Below are positions 28,015 through 37,205 of a stretch of DNA of 64,000 nucleotides, in pieces (within the stretch, counting starts at the first letter, position 1; every line of letters begins with the position of its first letter). The translations under genes and the position numbers were made by a program. The DNA is from Streptomyces ipomoeae 91-03. GTDB taxonomy: Bacteria; Actinomycetota; Actinomycetes; Streptomycetales; Streptomycetaceae. The stretch is from positions 1 to 64,000 of the forward strand of contig NZ_AEJC01000173.1 of assembly GCF_000317595.1 (NCBI RefSeq), given 5' to 3'. Below the pieces are notes generated by a model. The model was given only the letters and a program-made list of their open reading frames with translations. It searched no databases and was not told the origin of the DNA.

Positions 28015-29028
28015 ATGCGATACATCGTCATCGGCGCAGGCGCGGTAGGCGGAGCCATCGGCGGCAGGCTGGCCGAATCGGGTCACCAGGTCGTGCTGGT
28101 CGCACGCGGCGCGCAGTACACGGCCCTCCGCGACCACGGCCTGCGCCTCAGAACCCCGGACGGCGACCACACCCACCACCTCCCCACGGTCGACGGCCCC
28201 GCCGCACTCGGCGAACTCCGCCCCGACGACGTCCTCCTCCTCACCGTGAAAACCCAGGACACCGAAGCCGCGCTCGCGACCTGGGGCCCGGCCCCGGTGA
28301 CCGGGGGCGGCACGGCGGCGGAACGCCTCCCGCTGGTGTGCGCCCAGAACGGCGTGGAGAGCCAACGCCTCGCACTGCGCCGCTTCCGCCATGTGTACGG
28401 CGTCTGTGTCTGGCTGCCCTCCACCTTCGTGGAGCCGGGCGTGGTGTCGGCGGCAGGCACCCCGCTCACCGGCATGCTCCACCTCGGCCGCTACCCCCAC
28501 GGCACCGACGACACCGCCCGGCGCATCGCCGCCGACCTCGCGAAGTCCCACTTCGAGGCCCCGGTGGTACCGGACGTACAGCGCTGGCAGTACGCCAAAC
28601 TGCTGGGCAACCTGGCCAACGCCCTCGAAGCCGTCAGCGGCCCGATCGACAGCGAAGCGGCACGGGCGCTGTACGCCAGGGTCCGGGCGGAGGGCGAACG
28701 CGTGCTCGATGCCGCCGGGATCGCGTACGTGAGCGCCGAGGAACAGAAGGAGATCCGCGGCGACAAGATCACCCTGGTCCCGCTGGACGACGCTCCGCGC
28801 GGCGGCGGCTCCTCCTGGCAGTCCCTCACCCGGGGCACCGGCACCATCGAGGCCGACCACCTCAACGGCGAGATCGCCCTCCTCGGCCGCCTCCACGGCG
28901 TACCGACCCCGCTCAACGACCTCCTGCAACGGCTCGCGAACACCTTCGCCCGCGAGCGCAGGGAGGCCGGTTCGCTACCGGTGACGGAGCTGACGCGGCT
29001 GGCGGACGAGGCGGAGGGAACCGTATAG
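28015..29028 (+). CDS. Ketopantoate reductase family protein (PanE/ApbA)
   Basis: 337 aa. N-terminal Rossmann domain with MRYIVIGAGAVGGAIGGRL (GxGxxG, NADPH binding), then VLLLTVKTQDTE and CAQNGVES (family NG motif), and a C-terminal helical domain with WQYAKLLGNLANALEA, where the catalytic Lys is expected, and SSWQSLTRGTGTIEADHLNG. Family members reduce 2-oxoacids such as ketopantoate in CoA synthesis; with no pantothenate genes nearby the substrate is uncertain. No Shine-Dalgarno before the ATG. Confidence 0.87.
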   Translation: MRYIVIGAGAVGGAIGGRLAESGHQVVLVARGAQYTALRDHGLRLRTPDGDHTHHLPTVDGPAALGELRPDDVLLLTVKTQDTEAALATWGPAPVTGGGTAAERLPLVCAQNGVESQRLALRRFRHVYGVCVWLPSTFVEPGVVSAAGTPLTGMLHLGRYPHGTDDTARRIAADLAKSHFEAPVVPDVQRWQYAKLLGNLANALEAVSGPIDSEAARALYARVRAEGERVLDAAGIAYVSAEEQKEIRGDKITLVPLDDAPRGGGSSWQSLTRGTGTIEADHLNGEIALLGRLHGVPTPLNDLLQRLANTFARERREAGSLPVTELTRLADEAEGTV

Positions 29029-29107
29029 GGCCGGCGGGACCGGCGGGGCCGCCCGGCTGTCGCGTTTGTTCAAGAGACGTGACCGTGCCGTCCCTAGCGT
29101 GAGGTGC

Positions 29108-29722
29108 ATGAAGAAGGACGACATCCACCCGTACATGATCGAATGCGCCGCCGAGGCGGCCCGTGTCGCCCGGGGCGTCACGGCCGCCCACCTCCCCCTC
29201 CCCACCCACTGCCCCGACTGGGACGTCCGCGCCCTGGTCAACCACTGGGTCCTCTACACCTCACACGGCCTCGAACACCGCGCCCTGCGCAAGCCCCTCC
29301 CCGAGGAGCTGACGAAGCGGGACTTCACCGCCGACCCGGACTGGGCCGAGGCGTACGCCGCCCAACTGGACCGCGCGGTCGCCGCCTGGGCCGACCCGGT
29401 GATCTGGGAGGGCGATGTCGACCTCGGCATGGGCGTGCTGCCGGCCATCGACCTGGCCGGGATGATCGTCAAGGAGACGGCAGTCCACGGCTGGGACGTC
29501 GCCGTCGCCACCGGCCAGGAATTCCACCTCTCCGAGGGCGCCGCCCGCCTCATTCTCGAGGTGGTCGAGACCCACGCCGACCTCTACCGCCAGTACGACG
29601 GCTTCGCGGACCCGGTACCGGTGCCGGCCGACGCACCTGTGTTCGACCGAGCATTGGCGGCGAGCGGCCGGGACCCACGACAAGGCGCGACGGGGAACGC
29701 GGCGCCGTCGCTCACGCGCTGA
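29108..29722 (+). CDS. TIGR03086-type protein, mycothiol-dependent maleylpyruvate isomerase-like
   Basis: 204 aa DinB/MDMPI-fold protein. Family marks: THCPDWDVRALVNHWVLYTS near residue 37 and KETAVHGWDVAVATGQ near 128, with His residues placed as metal ligands. Related enzymes use mycothiol as cofactor, the actinobacterial low-molecular-weight thiol, but most paralogues have unknown substrates. The 3' end overlaps the convergent chelatase gene by 11 nt. Confidence 0.82.
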   Translation: MKKDDIHPYMIECAAEAARVARGVTAAHLPLPTHCPDWDVRALVNHWVLYTSHGLEHRALRKPLPEELTKRDFTADPDWAEAYAAQLDRAVAAWADPVIWEGDVDLGMGVLPAIDLAGMIVKETAVHGWDVAVATGQEFHLSEGAARLILEVVETHADLYRQYDGFADPVPVPADAPVFDRALAASGRDPRQGATGNAAPSLTR

Positions 29723-30458
29723 CGCCCGCCGGCAGCAGCACCTTCCGTGACGCCTCGTCGTACCGGTACAGGAGCAGTCGGGCCACTTCCGGTGCCGGGC
29801 CCAGGACGTCGGCGAGGACGTCCGCCTCCGCCGCGCCCCGGGCGATGCGGTCCGGGAGGAAGCCGGGGGCGAGGACGTACGGGGCCACGGCCACGCGTTC
29901 GCAGCCGAGGGCGCGGAGTTCGTCGACCGCGTCCTCGGTGCGGGGCAGGGATGCGGAGGCGAACGCAGGTCGCACGGCGCACCAACCGGTGTGCCACCAC
30001 TCCCGCGCGATGTCGGCGATCACTGCGATCGCCTCCGGGTCGGTGGACCCCGCCGAGGCCAGGACGACCCCGGTCGAGGACTTGTCGGCGGGGCTCAGCC
30101 CCGCCTCGTGGAGACGGCGTTCGAGGGCGGCGAGCAGCAGCGGGGAGGGGCCGAGGACCTCCGTCTGCCGGATCCTGAGCCGGGGCGGGGCCTCCCGCAG
30201 GACCGCCGGGATGTCCGCCTTGGCGTGGAACGCCCGGGTCAGGAGCAGCGGCAGGGCCACGACATCGCGTACGCCCTCCGCCGCCAGGCGCTCCAGTACC
30301 GCCTGCACGGAGGGGATGTTGAAGTCCAGGAAGCCGGTCTCCACGCGCAGCCCCGGACGCGTCGCCCGCACCCGCCGCACCAGGGCGTGCACGGTGGCGG
30401 CGTGCCGTGGATCGCGGCTGCCGTGGGCGATGACGAGGAGGACGGGGCTGCGGCTCAT
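29712..30458 (-). CDS. Sirohydrochlorin chelatase (CbiX/SirB type)
   Basis: 248 aa with two tandem CbiX-like halves: LLVIAHGSRDPRHAATVHAL (catalytic His, residue about 11) and VVLASAGSTDPEAIAV. Inserts Fe(II) into sirohydrochlorin to finish siroheme, the cofactor of the sulfite reductase encoded at the start of this operon. Last gene of the sulfur operon, 47 nt after the ABC permease, which strongly supports a siroheme rather than cobalamin role. Confidence 0.92.
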   Translation of the reverse strand: MSRSPVLLVIAHGSRDPRHAATVHALVRRVRATRPGLRVETGFLDFNIPSVQAVLERLAAEGVRDVVALPLLLTRAFHAKADIPAVLREAPPRLRIRQTEVLGPSPLLLAALERRLHEAGLSPADKSSTGVVLASAGSTDPEAIAVIADIAREWWHTGWCAVRPAFASASLPRTEDAVDELRALGCERVAVAPYVLAPGFLPDRIARGAAEADVLADVLGPAPEVARLLLYRYDEASRKVLLPAGVSA

Positions 30459-30505
30459 GGAGGTTCGGCTCTTTCGGCTCTCTTTCAGCGGCTCATGGGT
30501 CGGTG

Positions 30506-31423
30506 TCAGCGGCTCACGAGCAGACCGCGGCTGCGCAGCACCCACCGCTCCAGCGGACTGAAGATCAGCAGGTCGATGGCGATACCGACGATCAGGATGA
30601 GGAAGATGGCCAGGAAGACCTGCGACATGCTGCTGTTGGTGCGGCCCGCCTCCAGCAACTGGCCGAGGCCCGTGCCGATGTCCGGTGCCTTGGCGATGAT
30701 CTCGGCGGCCATCAGGGAGCGCCACGAGAACGCCCAGCCCTGCTTCAGGCCGGCCACATAGCCGGGGAGCGCGGCCGGCATCACGATGTGCCAGGTGCCC
30801 TTCAGCCCGGTCGCGCCGAGCGTGCGGCCGGCCCGCAGGAACAGCGGCGGGACCTGGTCGATGCCGGACACCAGACCGTTGGCGATCGACGGGACCGCGC
30901 CGAGCAGGATCACCGTGTACATCACGGAGGGCTCCAGGCCCAGCCAGACCACCGCGGGCGGCACCCAGGCCACCGACGGCAGCGACTGCAGACCGGAGAG
31001 GATGGGGCCGATCGCCGCGCGGACGATCCGGACGCGGGCCACCAGCAGACCCAGCGGGGTACCGATCGCCAGCGCCGCCAGGAAGCCGAGCAGACCGCGC
31101 GAGACGCTGGTCCAGATGTAGTCGAGGAGCGTGCCCTGCAGCCAGGCGTTCTCCACCTCGTCCCACACCGCGGACGGCGACGGCAGCTTGTAGGACGGGG
31201 CGACCTCCGCCCACACGAGGAGCTGCCACACCGCGAGCGTCAGGGCGACCGCGGTGACCGGCGGCAGCACCTTCTGGACGAGGACCTGACGCAGCGGCGG
31301 ACGCCCGGTCTGTACGGAGTCCAGCGCGTCGAGGCCCGCCTCGAGACCGGCGAGATCGTCGGCGTCCTTGACGTCTTCGACGTCCTTGAGTGGCCCTTCG
31401 GCCCTGGTCTCAGTGCTGGCCAT
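30506..31423 (-). CDS. Sulfonate/sulfate-ester type ABC transporter permease (SsuC-like)
   Basis: 305 aa: an acidic cytosolic N-tail (about 1-45), six membrane helices, and the EAA-like loop GATGLKGTWHIVMPAALPGY near residue 215. Belongs to the TauC/SsuC/NrtB permease family. Gene start overlaps the ATPase stop by 14 nt. In this operon it should import an organic sulfur source, or sulfate. Confidence 0.93.
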   Translation of the reverse strand: MASTETRAEGPLKDVEDVKDADDLAGLEAGLDALDSVQTGRPPLRQVLVQKVLPPVTAVALTLAVWQLLVWAEVAPSYKLPSPSAVWDEVENAWLQGTLLDYIWTSVSRGLLGFLAALAIGTPLGLLVARVRIVRAAIGPILSGLQSLPSVAWVPPAVVWLGLEPSVMYTVILLGAVPSIANGLVSGIDQVPPLFLRAGRTLGATGLKGTWHIVMPAALPGYVAGLKQGWAFSWRSLMAAEIIAKAPDIGTGLGQLLEAGRTNSSMSQVFLAIFLILIVGIAIDLLIFSPLERWVLRSRGLLVSR

Positions 31424-32198
31424 GGCGGCGGATCTCCCTACGCAGTTCTTCGGTGATCTCGACGGAGAGCTCCGCCACGGCGGTGTCCTCGATACGGCGC
31501 GGCTGCGGAATGCCCACCGTCCACTCCCGGGCCACCCGGCCGGGGCGCGAGGACAGCAGCACGACGCGCTCGGCGAGCCGTACCGCCTCCCGCACGTTGT
31601 GCGTGACGAACAGCACCGACAGCTGGGTCTCGCTCCAGATGCGGGTCAGCTCGCCGTGCAGGACGTCCCGGGTGATGGCGTCGAGCGCGGCGAACGGCTC
31701 GTCCATCAGCAGCAGCTTGCTCTCCTGGGCCAGCGCGCGGGCCAGGGCGACCCGCTGGCGCATACCGCCGGACAGCTCGTGGACGCGCTTGCCGTACGCG
31801 CCCTTGAGACGGACCAGTTCGAGCAGCTCCTCGGTCCGCTCGCGCCGTTCGTTCTTCGGAACGCCCCTGAGTTTCAGGGCGAGTTCGATGTTCTTGCCCG
31901 CGGTCAGCCACGGGAACAGGGCGTGCTCCTGGAACATCAGGGCCGGGCGCCCGTCGGTCGTGATGCTGCCCGCGCTCGGCTTGTCCAGCCCCGCGACCAG
32001 GTTGAGCAGCGTGGACTTGCCGCAGCCCGAGGCCCCCAGGAGCGTGACGAACTCGCCCGGGGCGACATCGAGGGTGATGTCGTCGAGGACGAGCTGCTGC
32101 CCGGCGGGTCCGGCGAAAGACTTCGACACGTGCTCGATACGGGCGGCGTGCGTGACCGCCTCGGTGCCGTCGGCGGCCTTGGCGAGTGTGGTGGCCAT
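31410..32198 (-). CDS. Sulfonate-type ABC transporter ATPase (SsuB-like)
   Basis: 262 aa from the ATG that follows a perfect AGGAGGTGA site; an ATG 24 nt upstream (32222) is less likely. Walker A GASGCGKST, Q-loop FQEHALFPW, signature LSGGMRQRVALARAL, Walker B LLLMDEPFAALD and switch FVTHNVREA are all intact. The LFPW text after the Q-loop is typical of the nitrate/sulfonate/taurine ATPase family. Drives the SsuC-like permease. Confidence 0.95.
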   Translation of the reverse strand: MATTLAKAADGTEAVTHAARIEHVSKSFAGPAGQQLVLDDITLDVAPGEFVTLLGASGCGKSTLLNLVAGLDKPSAGSITTDGRPALMFQEHALFPWLTAGKNIELALKLRGVPKNERRERTEELLELVRLKGAYGKRVHELSGGMRQRVALARALAQESKLLLMDEPFAALDAITRDVLHGELTRIWSETQLSVLFVTHNVREAVRLAERVVLLSSRPGRVAREWTVGIPQPRRIEDTAVAELSVEITEELRREIRRHGQH

Positions 32199-32234
32199 GG
32201 TCGTCACCTCCTGGGAACTCATCGGACTGTGCGA

Positions 32235-33347
32235 TTACTTGACGCCGAGACCGGCGTCGTCGACCGCGGGCTCACCCTCGGCCTTGAGGACCTTGTTCAG
32301 CGGCGTCAGGTCGTAGATGCCGTCCAGCTTCGGCTTCTCCAGCAGGCCGGCCTTGACCGCGTGGTCCGCCTCGGTCTGCAGGGTGGACGCCAGCGGGTCG
32401 TCGGTGAACTGGATGGACTTCCACGCCGGGTCGAGCACGTTCGCCGGGAGTTCCTTACCGGAGTCCGCCTTGAGCTGGGCGTTCGCCGCGGCCTTGGCCT
32501 CGTCCGGGTGGGACCCGATGTACGCGTTGGTCTTCACCGAGGCGCGCAGTACGGCCTCGACGACGTCCGGGTGCTCCTTCAGGAACTCCTGGCGCACGAT
32601 GATGTTCGTGATGACGAACTTCTTGTCGGGCCACAGGTCGGCCTCGTCGAGCAGCACCTTCGCGCCCTCGGCGACCAGCTTGGACGCGGTCGGCTCCGGG
32701 ACCCAGGCGCCGTCGATGGCACCGGACTTGTAGGCGTCCGGGGCGACCGAGTTGTCCGTGCGGATCACGGAGACGTCGCCCTTGCCGCTCTGCGCGTCGA
32801 CCTTCCAGCCCTGGTCCGCGATCCAGTTGAGGAACGCCACGTCCTGGGTGTTGCCGAGCTGTGGGGTGGCGATCTTCTTGCCCTTGACGTCCTTGACGGA
32901 CTTGATCTTGTCCGGGTTGACGACGAGCTTCACACCGCCGGACGCCGAACCGCCGATGATGCGCAGATTGCCGCCGTTCGACTTGGTGTAGCCGTTGATG
33001 GCGGGGGAGGGGCCGATCCAGCCGATGTCGATGGAGCCGCCGTTGAGGGCCTCGATCTCGGAGGGGCCGGCGTTGAAGGTCGTGTACTTCGCCTCCGTAC
33101 CGCCGAGCTCCTTCTGGAAGAAGCCTTTCCGGATGCCGACCAGGGCGGTGCCGTGGGTCAGGTTGCCGAAGTAGCCGATGTCGACGGAGTCGAGCCCGTC
33201 GATCTTCTCGGCCCCGGCGGCGACCTGGGAGGCGTCGTCCTTGGGAGCCTCGGAGCCGTAACCGCAGGCGGCCAGGGTGAGGAGGGGGAGCGTTGCGATG
33301 GCCGCGAGGGTGCGCCGGAATGCGGCGGAGCGGGAGGAGGCAGGCAC
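32235..33347 (-). CDS. Sulfonate-type ABC transporter substrate-binding lipoprotein (SsuA-like)
   Basis: 370 aa from a GTG with GAGAGG at 8 nt (an in-frame ATG at 33380 would add 11 residues). Lipoprotein signal ends LPLLTLAAC (Cys about 27). Mature part is an NMT1/SsuA-type periplasmic-binding fold: VDIGYFGNLTHGTALVGIRK, LNGGSIDIGWIGPSPAINGY and GVKLVVNPD. Substrate is probably an alkanesulfonate or sulfate ester, inferred from family and operon. Confidence 0.92.
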   Translation of the reverse strand: MPASSRSAAFRRTLAAIATLPLLTLAACGYGSEAPKDDASQVAAGAEKIDGLDSVDIGYFGNLTHGTALVGIRKGFFQKELGGTEAKYTTFNAGPSEIEALNGGSIDIGWIGPSPAINGYTKSNGGNLRIIGGSASGGVKLVVNPDKIKSVKDVKGKKIATPQLGNTQDVAFLNWIADQGWKVDAQSGKGDVSVIRTDNSVAPDAYKSGAIDGAWVPEPTASKLVAEGAKVLLDEADLWPDKKFVITNIIVRQEFLKEHPDVVEAVLRASVKTNAYIGSHPDEAKAAANAQLKADSGKELPANVLDPAWKSIQFTDDPLASTLQTEADHAVKAGLLEKPKLDGIYDLTPLNKVLKAEGEPAVDDAGLGVK

Positions 33348-33599
33348 GGGAGGGGTTCCTCTCGTTGGCCCGGCGGTCACGGCCTGTCGGGGCGTGGCCG
33401 GGGGTCAGTAATACGGTCTTCGTCGCAACCGGGACGTCGGGTGGGGGGACGGGGCGCGCATGCGGTGCGCGTGCTTCTTCCCCGCCGAAGGCGTCACGCC
33501 GCACATCGCGCGACTCCGCCCTGTCCGCTGCCGAGGGCACCGCTGCCGACCCGGCCGCCCTCCTTCGCGAACGTCGCGTAGAAATCCAAGAGGCTCATG
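33348..33599. other. Gap inside the sulfur operon, 252 bp
   Basis: The only sizeable gap in the operon. It holds a possible 34-codon ORF (33494-33598, minus strand) and otherwise nothing I can name. A secondary promoter for the transporter genes could lie here. Confidence 0.5.
33494..33598 (-). CDS. Possible small ORF, 34 codons
   Basis: Begins 1 nt after the cysN stop and encodes MSLLDFYATFAKEGGRVGSG followed by ALGSGQGGVARCAA. The first two-thirds has normal GC-rich third positions, but there is no good ribosome site of its own and I do not know a family. Could be translated by reinitiation after cysN. Confidence 0.25.
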   Translation of the reverse strand: MSLLDFYATFAKEGGRVGSGALGSGQGGVARCAA

Positions 33600-34934
33600 T
33601 CAGAAGTCCCACCCGTCGTCCTCGGCCTCGTCCTTGACGGGCTCCGGAGAGGCGAACGACTCACCGACCATGCCGGCGGTCAGCGTCGTACCGTCCGCCG
33701 GGTCGATCAGGATGAACGAGCCGGTGCGGCGGGAGTCGGCGTACGAGTCGACCGGCAGCGCCTCGGCGGTGCGGATCTTCACTCGGCCGATGTCGTTGGC
33801 GACGAGCCGTCCCGGGTGCGGGTGCAGGGACAGGTCGTCGAGCGTGAGCCGGGACGGGATGTCCTTGACGATCGCCTTGACCGTGCGCGTGCCGTGCTTG
33901 AGCAGGACCCGGTGGCCCACGGTGAGCGGCTGGTCGGCGACGTGGCAGACGGTCGCCTCGATGTCCTGCGTGGTCGGGGGCGCGTCCTTGCTGGGCACGA
34001 TCAGGTCGCCGCGCGAGATGTCGATGTCGTCCTCCAACAGGAGGGTCACCGACTGCGGGGTGTAGGCCACGTCGACCGGCTTGCCGAGCAGATCGATGCC
34101 GGCGACCTTCGTCGCACGACCGGAGGGGAGCACCGTCACCGGGTCGCCGACCCGGAACGTACCGGCCGCGATCTGGCCCGCGTACCCCCGGTAGTCCGGG
34201 TGCTCGGCGGTCTGCGGACGGATCACGTACTGCACGGGGAGACGGGCGTGGCAGTGCGCCAGGTCGTGGCTGACCGGGACCGACTCCAGGTGCTCCAGGA
34301 ACGTCGGGCCGCCGTACCAGTCCATGTTGGCGGACGGCTCCACCACGTTGTCACCGGCCAGCGCCGAGATCGGGATCGCGGTGATCTCGGGGACGCCCAG
34401 CTCGGTGGCGTACGCCGTGAACTCCTCGGCGATCCGCGCGAAGACCTGCTCCTCGTACCCGACGAGGTCCATCTTGTTGACGGCCAGCACCACGTGCGGG
34501 ACGCGCAGCAGCGCGGCGATCGCGGCGTGGCGGCGGGTCTGCTCGACGACCCCGTTGCGCGCGTCGACGAGGATCACCGTCAGCTCGGCGGTGGAGGCGC
34601 CCGTCACCATGTTGCGGGTGTACTGCACATGCCCGGGGGTGTCCGCGAGGATGAACCGGCGCTTGGCCGTGGCGAAGTAGCGGTACGCCACGTCGATGGT
34701 GATGCCCTGCTCCCGCTCGGCCCGCAGCCCGTCGGTGAGCAGCGCGAGGTCCGGGCCCTCCTGGCCACGGCCGACCGAGGCACGCTCGACGGCCTCCAGC
34801 TGGTCGGTGAGGACCGACTTGGAGTCGTGCAGCAGCCGGCCGACGAGCGTGGACTTGCCGTCGTCGACGGAACCGGCGGTGGCGAACCGCAGCAGGGTCG
34901 TGGCCGAGAGCTGCTCGGCGGTGATCGTGCTCAT
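33600..34934 (-). CDS. cysN: Sulfate adenylyltransferase subunit 1 (GTPase)
   Basis: 444 aa GTPase subunit of ATP sulfurylase; GTP hydrolysis drives formation of APS with CysD. G-motifs: GSVDDGKST (P-loop), DTPGHVQY (G3), NKMDLVG (G4), followed by EF-Tu-like beta-barrel domains. CysC is not fused to it (some bacteria have a CysNC fusion); instead cysC is a separate gene here. Two nt after cysD. Confidence 0.97.
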   Translation of the reverse strand: MSTITAEQLSATTLLRFATAGSVDDGKSTLVGRLLHDSKSVLTDQLEAVERASVGRGQEGPDLALLTDGLRAEREQGITIDVAYRYFATAKRRFILADTPGHVQYTRNMVTGASTAELTVILVDARNGVVEQTRRHAAIAALLRVPHVVLAVNKMDLVGYEEQVFARIAEEFTAYATELGVPEITAIPISALAGDNVVEPSANMDWYGGPTFLEHLESVPVSHDLAHCHARLPVQYVIRPQTAEHPDYRGYAGQIAAGTFRVGDPVTVLPSGRATKVAGIDLLGKPVDVAYTPQSVTLLLEDDIDISRGDLIVPSKDAPPTTQDIEATVCHVADQPLTVGHRVLLKHGTRTVKAIVKDIPSRLTLDDLSLHPHPGRLVANDIGRVKIRTAEALPVDSYADSRRTGSFILIDPADGTTLTAGMVGESFASPEPVKDEAEDDGWDF

Positions 34935-34936
34935 GC

Positions 34937-35875
34937 TTAGAAGTACCCCTCGCGCTTACGGTCTTCCATCGCGGCCTCGGACAGCTTGTCGTCGGCGCGG
35001 GTCGCGCCCCGCTCGGTCAGCCGGGAGGCGGCGATCTCGGCGATGACCTGGTCCAACGTCACGGCGTCGGAGTCGACGGCACCGGTGCAGGACATGTCAC
35101 CCACGGTCCGGTAGCGGATGAGGCGCTTCTCGACGGTCTCGCCGTCCTTCGGCCCGCCCCACTCACCGGCGGTCAGCCACATGCCACCCCGCTGGAACAC
35201 CTCACGCTCGTGGGCGAAGTAGATCTCCGGCAGCTCGATGCCCTCCCGGGCGATGTACTGCCACACGTCCAGCTCGGTCCAGTTGGACAGCGGGAACACA
35301 CGGACGTGCTCCCCGGGCGCGTGCCGGCCGTTGTAGAGCTGCCACAGCTCGGGGCGCTGGCGGCGCGGGTCCCACTGCGAGAACTCGTCACGCAGCGAGA
35401 ACACGCGTTCCTTGGCCCGGGCCTTCTCCTCGTCCCGGCGCCCGCCGCCGAAGACGGCGTCGAACTTCTCCGCCTGGATCTTCTCGGTCAGCGGCACGGT
35501 CTGCAGCGGGTTGCGGGTGCCGTCCGGGCGCTCCCGCAGCACACCCCGGTCGATGTAGTCCTGCACGGAGGCGACATGCAGCCGCAGGTTGTGCTTGGCC
35601 ACCGTACGGTCCCGGTACTCCAGCACCTCGGGGAAGTTGTGCCCGGTGTCGACGTGCAGCAGGGAGAAGGGGATCGCCGCCGGGGCGAAGGCCTTCAGCG
35701 CCAGGTGCAGCATGACGATGGAGTCCTTGCCGCCGGAGAAGAGGATCACCGGCCGTTCGAACTCGCCCGCCACCTCACGGAAGATATGGACCGCCTCGGA
35801 CTCCAGGGCGTCCAGGTGGGAGAGGGCGTACGGGGTGCCGGTCGTCTCGGACACGGCCGCGACGGTCGTCGTCAT
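34937..35875 (-). CDS. cysD: Sulfate adenylyltransferase subunit 2
   Basis: 312 aa catalytic subunit of ATP sulfurylase, making APS from sulfate and ATP. PP-loop VILFSGGKDSIVMLHLAL near residue 43, then LHVDTGHNFPEVLEYRD and the C-terminal VGDMSCTGAVDSDA and RKREGYF, all family marks. Start overlaps the cysC stop (ATGA). Confidence 0.98.
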   Translation of the reverse strand: MTTTVAAVSETTGTPYALSHLDALESEAVHIFREVAGEFERPVILFSGGKDSIVMLHLALKAFAPAAIPFSLLHVDTGHNFPEVLEYRDRTVAKHNLRLHVASVQDYIDRGVLRERPDGTRNPLQTVPLTEKIQAEKFDAVFGGGRRDEEKARAKERVFSLRDEFSQWDPRRQRPELWQLYNGRHAPGEHVRVFPLSNWTELDVWQYIAREGIELPEIYFAHEREVFQRGGMWLTAGEWGGPKDGETVEKRLIRYRTVGDMSCTGAVDSDAVTLDQVIAEIAASRLTERGATRADDKLSEAAMEDRKREGYF

Positions 35876-36408
35876 GCCAGACCCCTCTCCACGAGCAGCT
35901 TGTGGACCAGCGCCGCGGACTCCCGCACCGTCTGGTCCTGCGACTCGATCCGCAGATCGGGGTTCACGGGAGCCTCGTACGGGTCGTCCACACCGGTCAG
36001 CCCCGAGATCTCACCGGCGGCCTGCTTGGCGTACAGCCCCTTCACATCGCGTACGGAGCACACCTCGACCGGCGTGGCCACATGGACCTCCAGGTACGCG
36101 GCGCCGCTCGCGTCGTGCCGCTTGCGCACGGCCTCGCGGCTGTCGGCGTACGGCGCGATGACCGGCACCAGCGCCTTGACGCCGTTACGGGCGAGCATGT
36201 CGGCGAGGAAGCCGATGCGCTGCACATTGGTGTTCCGGTCGGCGCGGCTGAAGCCGAGGTCGGCGGTGAGGAACTCACGGATCTCGTCGCCGTCGAGCAC
36301 CTCGACGAGGTGGCCCTCCTCGCGCAGTCGGCCCGCGAGCTCGTACGCGATGGTGGTCTTGCCGGCGCTCGGCAGACCCGTGAGCCAGACGGTGGCTCCG
36401 GTCGTCAC
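35872..36408 (-). CDS. cysC: Adenylyl-sulfate kinase
   Basis: 178 aa from GTG with AGGAGAA at 5 nt. Phosphorylates APS to PAPS. P-loop WLTGLPSAGKTTIAYEL, then DGDEIREFL, GFSRADRNTN and GLYAKQAAGEI. Because the next upstream gene is an APS reductase, PAPS made here is probably for sulfation or other use rather than required for assimilation; inference. Confidence 0.97.
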   Translation of the reverse strand: MTTGATVWLTGLPSAGKTTIAYELAGRLREEGHLVEVLDGDEIREFLTADLGFSRADRNTNVQRIGFLADMLARNGVKALVPVIAPYADSREAVRKRHDASGAAYLEVHVATPVEVCSVRDVKGLYAKQAAGEISGLTGVDDPYEAPVNPDLRIESQDQTVRESAALVHKLLVERGLA

Positions 36409-36443
36409 TTGGTTCTCCTGGTTCGTCACAGGCACGGTCGTGG

Positions 36444-37205
36444 TCACAGGTGCAGCCCGCACTCGGTCTTGGCGGTACCGGCCCAGCGGCCGGCGCGCGC
36501 GTCCTCGCCCGGGGCGACGCGGCGGGTGCAGGGGGCGCAGCCCACGGACGTGTAGCCGTCCATGAGCAGGGGGTTGGTGAGCACTCCGTGCTCGGCGACG
36601 TAGGCGTCCACGTCGTCCTGCGTCCAACGCGCTATCGGGGAGATCTTGACCTTGCAGCGCTTCTCGTCCCAGCCGACCACCGGTGTGCCCGCCCGGCTCT
36701 CGGACTCGTCGCGGCGCAGGCCGGTCGCCCACGCGTCGAACCGGGTCAGGCCCTGTTCGAGCGGCTTGACCTTGCGCAGGAAGCAGCACAGGTCCGGGTC
36801 ACGGTCGTGCAGCTTGGGACCGTACTCGGCATCCTGCTCGGCGACCGTCTGACGCGGGGTGAGTGTGATGACGTTCACATCCATCACGGCCTCGACCGCG
36901 TCCCGGGTGCCGATCGTCTCGGGGAAGTGGTAGCCGGTGTCGAGGAACACCACGTCCACGCCGGGCATGACCCGGGAGGCGAGGTGCGCGACCACGGCGT
37001 CCTCCATCGAGGAGGTCACACAGAAACGCTTGCCGAAGGTGTCCACGGCCCACTGGATGATCTCCAGCGCCGAGGCGTCCTCCAGATCACGTCCGGCCTG
37101 CTCGGCGAGCGCCTTGAGCTCGGCGCGCTCGGCGGCCTGCGGGTCGTCGGTGTTGTCGTCGGTCAGCGGTGCAGATGTATCGCCATCTGCCTGAACGGTC
37201 GTCAT
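36444..37205 (-). CDS. cysH: Adenylyl-sulfate (APS) reductase, [4Fe-4S] type
   Basis: 253 aa. Reduces APS to sulfite with thioredoxin electrons. The cluster-binding Cys pairs DLCCFLRK and SVGCAPCTRR identify the APS-using class; the C-terminal KTECGLHL provides the catalytic Cys. GGAGGGG site before the ATG. ATG overlaps the stop of the 59-aa gene upstream (ATGA). Confidence 0.96.
   Translation of the reverse strand: MTTVQADGDTSAPLTDDNTDDPQAAERAELKALAEQAGRDLEDASALEIIQWAVDTFGKRFCVTSSMEDAVVAHLASRVMPGVDVVFLDTGYHFPETIGTRDAVEAVMDVNVITLTPRQTVAEQDAEYGPKLHDRDPDLCCFLRKVKPLEQGLTRFDAWATGLRRDESESRAGTPVVGWDEKRCKVKISPIARWTQDDVDAYVAEHGVLTNPLLMDGYTSVGCAPCTRRVAPGEDARAGRWAGTAKTECGLHL

Noticed and set aside
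36409-36789. Longer start for cysC
   Set aside because: The upstream extension is not kinase-like and overlaps the APS reductase gene; the GTG at 36408 has AGGAGAA in place.
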